A stretch of 64,000 bases of DNA from Gemmatimonadota bacterium (lineage in GTDB: Bacteria > Gemmatimonadota > Gemmatimonadetes > Longimicrobiales > Gaopeijiaceae), in contig JAGWBQ010000004.1 of NCBI GenBank assembly GCA_021295815.1, positions 62,001-126,000 on the forward strand, in the 5' to 3' direction. Both the position numbers and the translations under genes were made by a program. The first letter of the stretch is position 1. Each line of letters opens with the position of its first letter. Under the pieces are notes generated by a model that had not been told where the DNA came from, ran no database searches, and saw only the letters and a list, made by a program, of their open reading frames with translations. This document shows, piece by piece, positions 27,324-36,678 of the stretch.

Positions 27324-28361
27324 ATGCACCGCTCGAGAATCGCCAGCTTTTTCGCGCTTCCGGCGATAGCGTTTCTGACGCTGTCCAATTCCGGAATCGC
27401 GTCCGCACAGTCGACGACCACCAATCCGTTCCGGCCCGTCTACGGCTGGGGTGAGCTGCCCGAAGGCAGGACCTGGGGCTCGACGAGCGCCGTCGAAATC
27501 AGCCCGGAAGGCAACGTCTGGGTGGCCGAGCGCTGCGGTCGCAACAGTTGCGTGGGCTCCGACCTCGACCCCGTCCTTCTCTTCGACACGGACGGCAACC
27601 TGCTGCGCTCGTTCGGCGGCGGGCTGATCGCATGGCCGCACGGCATCGACGTGGATCACGAAGGCAACGTCTGGGTCACCGACGCCTGGGCCGCCGGAGC
27701 GGAGACCACCGGCCACGCCGTCCTGAAGTTCTCGCCCGAGGGCGAGCTGCTCATGACGGTCGGCACCCCTGGCGAAGCCGGTGATCCGCCCACCCACCTG
27801 ACCCGCCCGTCCGACGTGGTCGTGGCCCCGAACGGTCAGTTCTACGTGGCCGACTCGCACGATCGCACGAAGGGACGCATCATCCGTTACGACACCGACG
27901 GTTCCTGGATCGAGACCTGGGGCGAGCTCGGCTACGGACCCGGGCAGTTCCGCGATCCGCACGCGCTGGCGATGGATTCGCAGGGCCGCGTCTTCGTCGG
28001 CGACCGTTACAACAACCGCATCCAGATCTTCGACCAGGAGGGCGACTTCCTCGCAATCTGGACTCAGTACGGACGTCCGAGCGGCCTCTACATCGATGCC
28101 GACGACAACATCTATGTCGCCGACTCGGAGTCGAGCCCCGCGCCGAACGAATTCACCGGTCAAAGGAACGCGGGCTGGGAGAAGGGAATCCGCATCGGTG
28201 ACGCCCGCGAGGGCTGGGTGCACTACTTCCTCCCCGACGACATAGCGAATCCCATGGGTTTCAGCGGCCCCGAGGGTGTGGCCGTGGACCACGACGGCAA
28301 CGTCTACGGCGCCGAGGTCTCGCAGCGGCGGATCACCAAGTGGGTGAGGTTCCGAAGATAG
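27324..28361 (+). CDS. Secreted NHL-repeat beta-propeller, peptidylglycine amidating-lyase-like
   Basis: 345 residues with a Sec signal ending 'SNSGIASAQS'. NHL blades repeat the pattern 'V..D..GNVWV.D', for example 'PHGIDVDHEGNVWVTDAW', 'PSDVVVAPNGQFYVADSHD', 'PHALAMDSQGRVFVGDRYNNRIQIFD' and 'PSGLYIDADDNIYVADSES'. This matches peptidyl-alpha-hydroxyglycine alpha-amidating lyase-like propellers in bacteria; actual lyase activity is unproven. A clear ribosome-binding site (ACGGAGG) lies 9 bp before ATG. Its TAG overlaps the GTG of the amidase gene, so the two are cotranscribed. Confidence 0.85.
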   Translation: MHRSRIASFFALPAIAFLTLSNSGIASAQSTTTNPFRPVYGWGELPEGRTWGSTSAVEISPEGNVWVAERCGRNSCVGSDLDPVLLFDTDGNLLRSFGGGLIAWPHGIDVDHEGNVWVTDAWAAGAETTGHAVLKFSPEGELLMTVGTPGEAGDPPTHLTRPSDVVVAPNGQFYVADSHDRTKGRIIRYDTDGSWIETWGELGYGPGQFRDPHALAMDSQGRVFVGDRYNNRIQIFDQEGDFLAIWTQYGRPSGLYIDADDNIYVADSESSPAPNEFTGQRNAGWEKGIRIGDAREGWVHYFLPDDIANPMGFSGPEGVAVDHDGNVYGAEVSQRRITKWVRFRR

Positions 28362-29926
28362 TGAAGCGGCACATTGCCGCCGGGCCGGCGGCGGCGTTCG
28401 CACTCGCCTGCTCGTCGACTCCCGATCCTGTCTCCGTCGTCGAAACGACCATCCCGGAGATTCGGGACTCGGTGCTTTCGGGCGGAACCACGTGCAGGAA
28501 CGTGGTCGAGGCGCATCTCGACCGGATCGAGGCGTACGAGGAGCGGTTGAACGCGATCACCGTCGTGAATCCGCGAGCTCTCGATCGCGCGGACGAGCTC
28601 GACGATGCCATCGCCCGAGGGGAGGGTGCCGGACCGCTCTTCTGCGTGCCCATGCTGGTGAAGGACAACTTCGACACCCACGACCTGATGACGACGGGCG
28701 GGTCGGCGGCCCTCATGGGCAGCCTGCCGCCCGACGACGCCTTCATGGTGAGGCGCATCCGGGAGGCGGGCGCGATCGTGATCGCCAAGACCAACATGGC
28801 CGAATGGGCGTTCAGTCCGCGGCAGTCCGTCAGCTCCTCCTTCGACACCACCCGCAACGCCTACGCTCTCGACCGCGTGCCTGCGGGCTCCAGCGGAGGG
28901 ACAGCCTCGGGCGTCGCCGCGAGCTTCGGGGTGATCGGCCTCGGGAGCGACACCGGAAACTCCATCCGGGGGCCGTCTTCCCGGCTGGCCTTGGTGGGCA
29001 TCCGCTCGACGATCGGACTCACCAGTCGCGATGGGGTCGTCCCGCTCTCCTTCGACCGCGACATCGCCGGGCCGATGGGGCGGACCGTGGAGGACGTGGC
29101 CCGCGTCTTTTCCGTCGTCGCCGGATACGATCCGGCCGACCCCTATACCGAGCCGGCCCGCGACCGTCTTGCGGAAAACTACCTCGAACGGCTCGATCCG
29201 CGCGGTTTGGAAGGTGCTCGCATCGGGGTGCTGCGAGCCCTGGCGGATCCTGAGGAGACCGATCCGGAAATTGCTCGGCTCTTCGAGAGCGCCTTGACGG
29301 ATCTTGCCGGACTGGGGGCGGAGATCGTCGATCCTCTCGCGTTCGACGTGCGCGCGCAGCTCGAGCGCGAAGGCATGTTTTGCAGACGCTTCCGCTTCGA
29401 CATGCGGGCGTACCTGGCCTCACTGGGCGCCGCCGCTCCCATTTCAGACGTGATCGAGGTCCTGGAGACGGGTGACTTCGGAGAGGACGCGGAGCGGTCG
29501 CTGCGCTCGTACGAGGACGCCGTTTTCGACCTCCATCCTTCCGAATGGGATCCTCCCTGTCCCGACTACACCGACAACGCGGGACGCCAGGCGTACCTCG
29601 CCGACCTCGTGTCCGCCATGGACTCGGCGGGAATCGACGCCCTCGTCTATCCGACTTGGCTGAGCCTGCCCGCGCACATCGACCGGGCGAACGAGGAATA
29701 CTCAGGCGACAACTCCCAACGTGTCGCACCTGCGACCGGAATGCCCGCTATCACAGTACCGATGGGCTTCACCGGAGCCCACCCGGCCGGACTTCAAATT
29801 CTTGGCCGCCCCTGGGACGACGGCCTGCTCTTCCAGTACGCCTACGCCTACGAGCAGGGCACGCTCCACCGCCGTCCGCCGCCCGGATTCCCCGAACTCG
29901 CAACCCACACGTCACTTCGTGAATAA
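28361..29926 (+). CDS. Amidase-signature hydrolase, lipoprotein
   Basis: 521 residues from GTG 28361 (TAGTG overlap with the upstream gene). 'KRHIAAGPAAAFALACSS' is a lipoprotein signal with lipobox ALAC. The amidase-signature triad is visible: Lys in 'VPMLVKDNFDT', the cis-Ser in 'VPAGSSGGTASG', and the nucleophile Ser in 'GLGSDTGNSIRGPSS'. The family hydrolyses amides. In exported forms the substrate is usually a peptide or aryl amide, which cannot be read here. The C-terminus carries 'TGMPAITVPMGF', normal for the family. It is paired with a secreted NHL propeller, so both act outside the cytoplasm. Confidence 0.88.
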   Translation: MKRHIAAGPAAAFALACSSTPDPVSVVETTIPEIRDSVLSGGTTCRNVVEAHLDRIEAYEERLNAITVVNPRALDRADELDDAIARGEGAGPLFCVPMLVKDNFDTHDLMTTGGSAALMGSLPPDDAFMVRRIREAGAIVIAKTNMAEWAFSPRQSVSSSFDTTRNAYALDRVPAGSSGGTASGVAASFGVIGLGSDTGNSIRGPSSRLALVGIRSTIGLTSRDGVVPLSFDRDIAGPMGRTVEDVARVFSVVAGYDPADPYTEPARDRLAENYLERLDPRGLEGARIGVLRALADPEETDPEIARLFESALTDLAGLGAEIVDPLAFDVRAQLEREGMFCRRFRFDMRAYLASLGAAAPISDVIEVLETGDFGEDAERSLRSYEDAVFDLHPSEWDPPCPDYTDNAGRQAYLADLVSAMDSAGIDALVYPTWLSLPAHIDRANEEYSGDNSQRVAPATGMPAITVPMGFTGAHPAGLQILGRPWDDGLLFQYAYAYEQGTLHRRPPPGFPELATHTSLRE

Positions 29927-29938
29927 GGCAGGATACCC

Positions 29939-30937
29939 ATGCGAACCAATGCCTTCGCCCTCGTGCTGGCACCAACCACCGTCCTCCTCACCGCCTGCGG
30001 TACGTGGAGACGCTGGGACGGCGCGGCGAGGGTCCCGGCGAGTTCACCGAGGCGGAGGCCGTCGCTGCGCTGCCGGGCGGGCGCCTTGCCGTGCGCGATC
30101 CCGAAAACCAGCGGGTGACGGTATTCGGCCCCGGGCGGGGCGAGATCGCCGAGTGGAGGTACACCGGGACCGTCTCCTCGTTCTTGCCTCTGTACGTGGA
30201 CACGCGCGGCCGGATCCATCTGGTCGCCGGCGACCTGTCCCGCCTGGATGAGCTTGGCACGGAGATCATCGTTCTGGCCCCCGATGGGACGCATCTCGAC
30301 ACCCTTCCCGAACCCTCGAGCGACTACGAGGCGCCCTTCGTGAGGGCGGAGGCGCCCGGCGGCCTGCGAGTGACCTACGGCGTTCCCTTCAATCCCCGGT
30401 TTCACTGGACCATTCACCCGAGCGGCCACTTCCTCACCGGCCTGTCTTCCGACTACCAGGATCGACCTGGCGCGGGACGATGGCGTCCTCCGGATCGAGC
30501 GCAAACAGGGTCCGGTCCCGGCATCGGACGCGGAGCGGACCCATGCGCGCGACCTCACCGTCTCGCGCATACGGTGGTCGCTCCCCGGCTGGGACTGGGA
30601 CGGCCCGGCAATCCCGCGCCACAAACCGTTCTTCCGCGCGTTGCGGGCTGGCCGGGACGGGCGCATCTGGGTGCGCCTGTCGACCGAGGGACGCCCGGTG
30701 GACAACCCGGATCACGACCCCGACGAACCGGGCTCGTTCGCCGTGACCTGGGAGGAAGACACCCGGTACGATGTCTTCGAGCCGGACGGGACCTACCTAG
30801 GCGTCGTAGTCGCGCCGCACGAGTTCACGAGCTTCCCTGTGCCGGTCTTCGGCCGCGACCATGTGTGGGCGGTCAGTGTGGACGAGCAGAGGGTGGAGCG
30901 GGTGGTGCGGTACCGAATCCTCACCGAAGGTTCCTGA
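29939..30937 (+). pseudogene. Broken 6-bladed beta-propeller lipoprotein gene
   Basis: ATG 29939 begins a lipoprotein signal with lipobox LTAC at residues 17-20, but from about 30001 the homologous reading jumps to another frame ('[15 protein letters not shown]'). The first-blade region of some 60-80 residues is missing. That frame runs to about 30459 ('LTGLSSDYQ'), where one extra base shifts the reading again. The third frame holds the C-terminal blades: 'IDLARDDGVLRIER', 'DGRIWVRLS', 'RYDVFEPDGTYLGVVV', 'DHVWAV', to the stop at 30937. Read together it is a typical member of the propeller family nearby. It is either a decayed gene or sequence error; the missing N-terminal block argues for decay. 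Confidence 0.72.
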
Positions 30938-30993
30938 GTCCGCCCCTGCAGCGGTTCGAGTCTCTCCGCATCGGACCTTAGCCGACATCATAG

Positions 30994-31021
30994 TTGCCAT
31001 TTCCGACACCAGATGTAAGAT
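30994..31021 (+). promoter_or_regulatory. Candidate sigma-70-type promoter
   Basis: TTGCCA (30994-30999) and TAAGAT (31016-31021) are separated by 16 bp in an AT-richer patch upstream of the propeller gene at 31126. They match 5/6 and 4/6 of the consensus. The leader would be about 100 nt and would include the inverted repeat at 31051-31104. Confidence 0.42.
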
Positions 31022-31050
31022 AGGTTTAGGCTTCGCGTGACGCTCGCCGC

Positions 31051-31104
31051 AATCGGCAAGTTCCTCGACTCCCTTGACCGGACGAAAGCGCCCGCTTGCC
31101 GATT
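31051..31104 (+). repeat. Perfect 10-bp inverted repeat in a gene leader
   Basis: AATCGGCAAG at 31051-31060 and its exact reverse complement CTTGCCGATT at 31095-31104, separated by 34 bp. It lies between a candidate promoter and ATG 31126, and the right arm ends just before CCTCCTGATGG. It could fold in the mRNA leader or be an operator with spaced half-sites. Confidence 0.5.
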
Positions 31105-31125
31105 CCTCCTGATGGTAGCCTCAAG

Positions 31126-32346
31126 ATGCGCCTGAATCTATCTCTACCGGTCTTCGCACTCACAGCGATGCTCGCCGTCGCCTGCGCCCAGGACGACGCG
31201 GCTTCCCCCAGCGACCTCACTATCATTAGCGACACCGTTGGTAACGTCATCCACGTCACCAACAGCGGGACACCGCCCCTAGCGCGCCTCGAACTTGTGG
31301 AGTCGATCGGGCCGACGACCCTGACCGACACGGGCTCACCGGAAGAGTTCGGCGGCGTGAACAGCGTGGCCCCCGGGCCGGCCGGGGAAGTCTTCGTGGC
31401 CGACGGACGCAACTTCGAGGTGAGGGTCTTCGGTCTGGATGGTGCCCACCGACGCACTTTCGGCCGGCAGGGCGAGGGGCCGGGTGAGTTCCGCAGCCTC
31501 TATTCGCTGGCGTGGGCGGGCGACCGGCTCCTGACCTACGATCCCGCCCAGGGCCGCATCGGCGAGTGGTCGGCCGAGGGTCAGTGGCTCGGGCAGCAGG
31601 CCACGGAGGGTGGATATTCGGGCCCGGTCAGCAGGGTGCGGCTGTACCCTGTAGGCCCCGACGAGTTGTTCCGGCCCGGGCTCGGCGCCAGTTACGAGTC
31701 GGAATACGGCTCTGCCTTAAAGTCGCTCTTGATCGGTCTGAACAGCCGCGGGGAGACGGGCGACACGCTGGCGCGGCTGGACGGCCCCGCTGGCGGTTTG
31801 CCATCCGGCATAACCTGCCAATCCGAGGGAATGATCAGCTTCTTCACGATCCCGTTTGCTCCACAGTTCGTTCAGCACCCCGGGCCGGGAGGCGTCATGT
31901 ACTCCGCGCTCACGAGCACTTACCGCATCGCTGTCACTCGTTACGACGGTACCGACACCCTGCGGGTGATCGAACGACGGTTGCCGGTTGAACCCATCCA
32001 GGACGACGAATGGGAGGCCGGCAATAGGGACTACGAGGAGTGGCGCGCCGAGCAACGCGGCGCTTCCTGCGAGCCATCGGGACCCACCCGGCCCGACGGG
32101 AAGCCATTCATCGACGATCTCTTCATCGCGCCGGACGGCAAGCTCTGGGTGGAGGTGATGCGGACGGCCGGCAACCGTTGGGAGGTCTTCGACACCGGGG
32201 GCAAGCTGCTCGCCAGCTTCTCCGCACCGGAGCGCGGTGGGAGGGTCGTGCCGGCCTTCGGCCCTTCCGACCACCTGCTGACGATCCGCAAGGACAGCCT
32301 CGACCTAGACCACGTCGACGTGTGGCGCCTCGAACGGGGGAACTGA
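31126..32346 (+). CDS. 6-bladed beta-propeller lipoprotein
   Basis: 406 residues from ATG 31126. The signal peptide 'LPVFALTAMLAVAC' has lipobox AVAC. An N-terminal linker of about 50 residues precedes blade 1 ('VNSVAPGPAGEVFVADGRNFEVRVF'), the family hallmark 'RTFGRQGEGPGEFRSL', and later blades 'LFIAPDGKLWVEVMR' and 'RWEVFDTGGKLLASF'. It has two Cys in the mature part (near 'ITCQSEG' and 'GASCEPSG') that could form a disulfide. Functions of these proteins are unknown; a binding or sensory role at the outer membrane is speculation. It is convergent with the next propeller gene across 224 bp that shows nothing recognisable. Confidence 0.83.
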   Translation: MRLNLSLPVFALTAMLAVACAQDDAASPSDLTIISDTVGNVIHVTNSGTPPLARLELVESIGPTTLTDTGSPEEFGGVNSVAPGPAGEVFVADGRNFEVRVFGLDGAHRRTFGRQGEGPGEFRSLYSLAWAGDRLLTYDPAQGRIGEWSAEGQWLGQQATEGGYSGPVSRVRLYPVGPDELFRPGLGASYESEYGSALKSLLIGLNSRGETGDTLARLDGPAGGLPSGITCQSEGMISFFTIPFAPQFVQHPGPGGVMYSALTSTYRIAVTRYDGTDTLRVIERRLPVEPIQDDEWEAGNRDYEEWRAEQRGASCEPSGPTRPDGKPFIDDLFIAPDGKLWVEVMRTAGNRWEVFDTGGKLLASFSAPERGGRVVPAFGPSDHLLTIRKDSLDLDHVDVWRLERGN

Positions 32347-32570
32347 GGACGCGGGCAACTCCCCGAACTCTTGGTACCCCTTCCGGCAAAAGCCTCACCA
32401 CGGTTTCGGGCACAAACGGCCTCGTCAGGACGAGCTTAAGCGCGCTTCCGTCACGCTCTCTGCGAACTGCCCGGAACGGTTGCCCGCCGGACCGTCGCAG
32501 GGCAAGTCCGGCCTCTCGGCCGCCAGCCTCACGGACAACGAGGGCGAAAATCTTCTGGGCACTTCCTGCC

Positions 32571-33833
32571 TCACCGCCACTGGAGGCGCCTGACCACTAC
32601 TGTCTTCACATCGAGCTCGTCCCTTTCGATGAATGCGACCAGCCCATCGGGGCCGAAGGTGGCCAACCCAACCGGACGCACGGCAGTCTGCAATTGGAGC
32701 GTGCCCGCCGGGAACGTGCCACGGTAACGACCGTGCATGTCCAGCACATCGACGGGGCCGTACCTGTCTGCCGGATCCTCCCCGTGCCGCTGAACCCAGA
32801 TTTCGCCGTCCCAACCTGTCTTCAGGTTACGGATGATGGAGACCTCCTCGAAGAACTGCAGTTGTTCGATCCGCTCAAGGGCCCTCGCACGGCTGCCCCG
32901 GGGGGATTCGCGCACGCCGCTCAGCACGCTTCCACCACCCGAGGCGCTCCTCTGTTGACGCTGCTTTTCCGCTTCGATCACCCGGTTCGTTACGGGGATC
33001 GGCTGGAGAGGCCGTTTCAGGATTCGCCAGACACCCTCTCCGGGGCGAGCGATCTTGACTTCGTAGGCCGACGAGTCCGAAAACGCCACGCTTCCATCGG
33101 GGAGAACGCCGACCAGCATGAGTGGACCAAAGGTCTTGTGCAACGGAAGATCCAACGTGACAAGGTCGCCGACCGTGTACGAGCTCGGCTCGCCGTCCGG
33201 CAACCAGCCATTCGCGACCGTGTCTTTCCTGGCCACCCTGTCCGTGAGTATCACGCGCACCACCGGGCGGGTTGTGTGACGGATGGTCCGTGCGGAACCC
33301 CCAATAACCAGGCCAAACGTCTGACTCCCAACCGCCGAAAAGACGGCCTGACCACCCGGATCCGGCAGCAGCTCCGTCAGTGTCAATGGGCCCGGCTCGG
33401 ATGCCATGCGGACCCGGCGCTCGAATTCGCCTTTGGCGTCGAACAAGTGGTATGCACGATGACCTATGTCGGCGATTACGACCCGGCCGCCCCGCATGAC
33501 CACGAGTCCATCGGCGTTCTGGAACTCGCCGGGACCTTCACCTCGCCGCCCGAAGGCGCGCACGAATCCGCCGTCGGGGCTCACCAAGGTGATGCGGGAG
33601 TTCTGGTTGTCGAGGATGTACAGCTGTCCCGCCCCGTCGAAACCCACCAAGCGCACATTCCCGAATTTCTCCCAATCCTCGCCGGACAAAACTCCGACCC
33701 GGTAGAGCTCTTCGAACCACAACTCCAGATGGTGGTCCTCCGCAGGCAGACTGATGATCTCCTGAGCACCTCCCGGGCCGCTTACCACGAGACCGGCTAC
33801 TACGAAAAAGCTTCCGATTGATTTTCGGTTCAT
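32571..33833 (-). CDS. 6-bladed beta-propeller secreted protein
   Basis: 420 residues from ATG 33833. A Sec signal ends 'VSGPGGAQ'; there is no lipobox Cys, unlike its neighbours. Blades include '[30 protein letters not shown]', the hallmark '[18 protein letters not shown]', '[19 protein letters not shown]' and the C-terminal '[11 protein letters not shown]' and '[15 protein letters not shown]'. The start is 4 bp after the stop of the transporter gene on the same strand, so it is probably the last gene of an epimerase-transporter-propeller operon. Its role is unknown. Confidence 0.82.
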   Translation of the reverse strand: MNRKSIGSFFVVAGLVVSGPGGAQEIISLPAEDHHLELWFEELYRVGVLSGEDWEKFGNVRLVGFDGAGQLYILDNQNSRITLVSPDGGFVRAFGRRGEGPGEFQNADGLVVMRGGRVVIADIGHRAYHLFDAKGEFERRVRMASEPGPLTLTELLPDPGGQAVFSAVGSQTFGLVIGGSARTIRHTTRPVVRVILTDRVARKDTVANGWLPDGEPSSYTVGDLVTLDLPLHKTFGPLMLVGVLPDGSVAFSDSSAYEVKIARPGEGVWRILKRPLQPIPVTNRVIEAEKQRQQRSASGGGSVLSGVRESPRGSRARALERIEQLQFFEEVSIIRNLKTGWDGEIWVQRHGEDPADRYGPVDVLDMHGRYRGTFPAGTLQLQTAVRPVGLATFGPDGLVAFIERDELDVKTVVVRRLQWR

Positions 33834-33837
33834 GCCC

Positions 33838-35262
33838 TTACGCCCTCGTCCTGCCGCCGCCTTCCGCCACCTTGCGCATCTGCGCTCTGCCGAGTCCGAT
33901 GGAGAGCAGGATCCAGAGAGCCGCGAGGGGCCCGGTGGACGCTGCCGCCCATGCGAGGGTGAGGCCGAGAAGAGCGAAGACGGCATCGACGCCGGCTCCC
34001 GCCGCGTCGCCGAAGCGGTAAAGGAAGACGTCCACGACGGGTTTGGCCTTGTACTTTTCGGCCGGCGACAGCACGCTGAAGAGAGTTTCCCGCGCCGGAC
34101 GTGAAATCGCGTACCGAGTCGCGCGGTGGATCGCGGCGAAGATGAGCATGACGCCGAACACGGGCCAGATCGCCAGCACGACGAAGCCCACCAGCGTCAC
34201 GAGCGGCAGCACGGCGAGCGTCCAGCCGACTCCAACCTTGCGAATGACGTGCGTGGTTATGAGAACTTGGATGATCAAGGTCACGCCCTGCGCGACGTAG
34301 TCGAACTGCGCGAAATTGGCCACCAGGCTGCTGAATCCGTCGGACCCGGTGAGCACGATGTTCGCCTGGGCGAAATAGACCAGCGTGTTGCTGACCGCCA
34401 TGAAGACGATCCAGAGTCCTACGCCCAGGAGGTAGCGCGATCTGAAGACGGCGGGGATCCCCTCCCAGAACGAGCCGCCGATCCTGGCGTCGGGTCCGGT
34501 GGGCGAGGGTTCGGTCTCGGCCTCGGCGGTCGCCGAGAGTCCGGATTCCGGGCCCGTGGTCGCAACGGGTTCGTCGGTGGCGTCCGACCTTGCCCGACGT
34601 GCCATTCCGTCGAGCACGAGCATCACGACGATCGCCAACGCGAAACAGAACGCACCGGTCATCATGAGTCCGGCCGGAAGATAGGGCGTGTCCGTGAGCG
34701 CGCTGATCCGGTTGGCGGTCCAACCGCCCGCGAGCGCTCCCAGGGTTCCGCCGATTCCAATGAATGCGAAGAGTCGTTTGCCCTGATCCACGTTGAAGAT
34801 GTCCACCATGAAGGCCCAGAAGACGGCCGTGGTGAAGAGATTGATGGTCGTCAGCCAGATGTAGTAGGTGTACCCGATCCCTCGGGAGAGACCGGTCTGA
34901 GCGTCGGTGCCGATCACCCCTCCGCCGGACCTCACGTCGTAGACCAGCAGCGCCGCGAAGATCAGCAGGCACCCGATCACGAAGAGATAGGCCGTCGGGA
35001 TGAAGCCGCGGCGATTCATTCTCGCCACCACTCCCCCGAAGAAGAGCACCGCGATCAGGGCGACAGCGGCGTTGACCACGAAGAGCACGCGCAGCTCGCC
35101 GAGCCCTCTCGCGACGCCCATCGCCTCCCGCAGAGGCCGCAGGAAGAAGTAGCCGCAGAGGACCAGGAAAAAGAAAAGCGCCGACATCGCGGCGAGCGGG
35201 AACTCTCCGCGCTTCATGTTGAAGAGGCGCCTCATGGGCCTATTCGGCGAGATTTCCCGCAT
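33838..35262 (-). CDS. MFS-fold transporter resembling ATP/ADP (TLC) carriers
   Basis: 474 residues with about 12 membrane helices, the two halves separated by a cytoplasmic loop rich in E, T, S and P (about residues 255-285). '[14 protein letters not shown]' in helix 1 and '[26 protein letters not shown]' with '[13 protein letters not shown]' in the second half are characteristic of the TLC/NTP-transporter-like family in free-living bacteria. A nucleotide substrate is not established for such members. ATG 35262 is chosen because family similarity begins there; the frame is open further upstream through the epimerase gene without similarity. Confidence 0.78.
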   Translation of the reverse strand: MREISPNRPMRRLFNMKRGEFPLAAMSALFFFLVLCGYFFLRPLREAMGVARGLGELRVLFVVNAAVALIAVLFFGGVVARMNRRGFIPTAYLFVIGCLLIFAALLVYDVRSGGGVIGTDAQTGLSRGIGYTYYIWLTTINLFTTAVFWAFMVDIFNVDQGKRLFAFIGIGGTLGALAGGWTANRISALTDTPYLPAGLMMTGAFCFALAIVVMLVLDGMARRARSDATDEPVATTGPESGLSATAEAETEPSPTGPDARIGGSFWEGIPAVFRSRYLLGVGLWIVFMAVSNTLVYFAQANIVLTGSDGFSSLVANFAQFDYVAQGVTLIIQVLITTHVIRKVGVGWTLAVLPLVTLVGFVVLAIWPVFGVMLIFAAIHRATRYAISRPARETLFSVLSPAEKYKAKPVVDVFLYRFGDAAGAGVDAVFALLGLTLAWAAASTGPLAALWILLSIGLGRAQMRKVAEGGGRTRA

Positions 35263-35309
35263 GTGCGACTCCAGGCTGTTGAGCGTGGCGGAAGGTGGGC
35301 GGAGCTCGG

Positions 35310-36527
35310 CTAGCCGGTCGGCTCTCCCATCGCGTGCCATTCGGCGAGCGCTTCGGCTTCGCGTTCGGCCGAGACTCCGGACCGGAACTCCGCCTGACGT
35401 TCGGCGGAGCGGGAGAAATGGAAGGCGAGCGTCGAGGCGGTCGTGTCGGCCAGCGAGCGAAAGGTCAGCCCCTTCTCGACCTCGGGGGTGAGATCGAAAC
35501 GAGCGAAGCCCTCGGCGCCGTCGCGGGCCGGACGCCAGACCGGGAGTTCGGCGTAGGGGCGCAGACCGGCATTGATGAGGAAGTCCGTTTCCACCCAGGT
35601 GAAGGTGGTCTCGGCCGTGGTGACCGCCCTCATTCCGTAGAGCAGCTCGGTCATGGGCCGGGGAACGGCCGGTCCGACCACGTTGTACGTGCCGCTCTCG
35701 CCGTCTTCGCACATGCGCACGAGCCAGTCGCCGAAATCGCGCACGTCGATGACCTGTACCGGGTCGGTCCCGTCGCCAGGCGCCAGCACCTCGCCGCCGC
35801 GGTGGATGCGAACCGGCCAGTAGGTGAAGCGGTCCGTTGGATCTCCGGGGCCGACGATCAGGCCGGGACGGAAGACGATGGTGCGATCCGCACCGAAGTG
35901 ATCGCGTGCGATCTGCTCGCTGAGAGCCTTGGCGAGACCGTAGTGGCTCGACTCGTTGCCGGGTTCGATCCCAGCGGTCTCGCGGGTCCACACCGGCGCC
36001 TCGATGTTCATGGGAACGCGGCTGGTGTCGGAATAGACCGACCGGGTGGATACGAAGACGTAGCGCTCGCAGGAATCCTTGAGCAGGTCCGCGCTCAGAT
36101 CGACCCAGTCCGGGGCGCGGGTGGCCGAGTTGTCGACGACCACGTCCCAGGTACGCCCCTTCAGCGCCTCCAGATCGTTGGCGCGGTCACCGATGAGCGT
36201 CTCGACGTCGGTGAAGAGATCGGGATTCGTGCGACCTCGATTGAAGAGCGTGACTTCGTGACCGCGCGAAAGGGCGTAGCCGACCTGATGGGGGCCTATG
36301 AAGCCGGTGCCGCCGAGGATGAGGATGCGGAGCGATCGTGAAGGCGGCGGTGGCTCGGGACGGCCCGGGAACCCGGCGGCGTCCGGTCCCGCATTCGCGT
36401 TCCGGGCCCCCTCGGTCTCCGAGCTCTGAAGCGAGCAGCCGCCGACGGCGGCCGATCCCACCCCGGCCGCGAGAACGCCTCCGGCCGCGGCCGAGGTCTT
36501 GAGGAAGTCGCGTCGAGTGGTGTCCAT
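35310..36527 (-). CDS. NAD-dependent epimerase/dehydratase with Tat lipoprotein signal
   Basis: 405 residues. The N-terminus 'TTRRDFLKTSAAAGGVLAAG' is a Tat signal, and a Cys in 'VGGCSLQ' could be a lipobox. After a Pro-rich linker the extended SDR fold starts with 'LRILILGGTGFIGPHQV' (NAD-binding GxxGxxG), then 'YVFVSTRSVYSD', the catalytic Tyr and Lys in 'SHYGLAKALSEQ', and 'IVFRPGLIVGPGDPTDRFTYWPVRI'. The substrate is unknown, probably a nucleotide sugar or isoprenoid-like molecule by family. Export of a nucleotide-cofactor enzyme by Tat is sensible since it folds with cofactor. It is the first gene of a three-gene minus-strand set. Confidence 0.85.
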   Translation of the reverse strand: MDTTRRDFLKTSAAAGGVLAAGVGSAAVGGCSLQSSETEGARNANAGPDAAGFPGRPEPPPPSRSLRILILGGTGFIGPHQVGYALSRGHEVTLFNRGRTNPDLFTDVETLIGDRANDLEALKGRTWDVVVDNSATRAPDWVDLSADLLKDSCERYVFVSTRSVYSDTSRVPMNIEAPVWTRETAGIEPGNESSHYGLAKALSEQIARDHFGADRTIVFRPGLIVGPGDPTDRFTYWPVRIHRGGEVLAPGDGTDPVQVIDVRDFGDWLVRMCEDGESGTYNVVGPAVPRPMTELLYGMRAVTTAETTFTWVETDFLINAGLRPYAELPVWRPARDGAEGFARFDLTPEVEKGLTFRSLADTTASTLAFHFSRSAERQAEFRSGVSAEREAEALAEWHAMGEPTG

Positions 36528-36678
36528 GGCGCCGGATCCTTGCGGGTTGAGGGGTCGAACGGCTCACGACGCCCGCACGGGCCGCCTGCCGCTCACATAT
36601 TACGCCGGGGGAGGCGACGAGCGCAACCGTTCGTCAGGGCCCGCTTCCATCACTCGGGGATCCGTAGCCCGGCAGGCC

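Noticed and set aside
27279-28403. 374-residue open frame opposite the NHL propeller gene
   Set aside because: Mirror of the repeated blades; the plus strand has a signal peptide and a ribosome-binding site.
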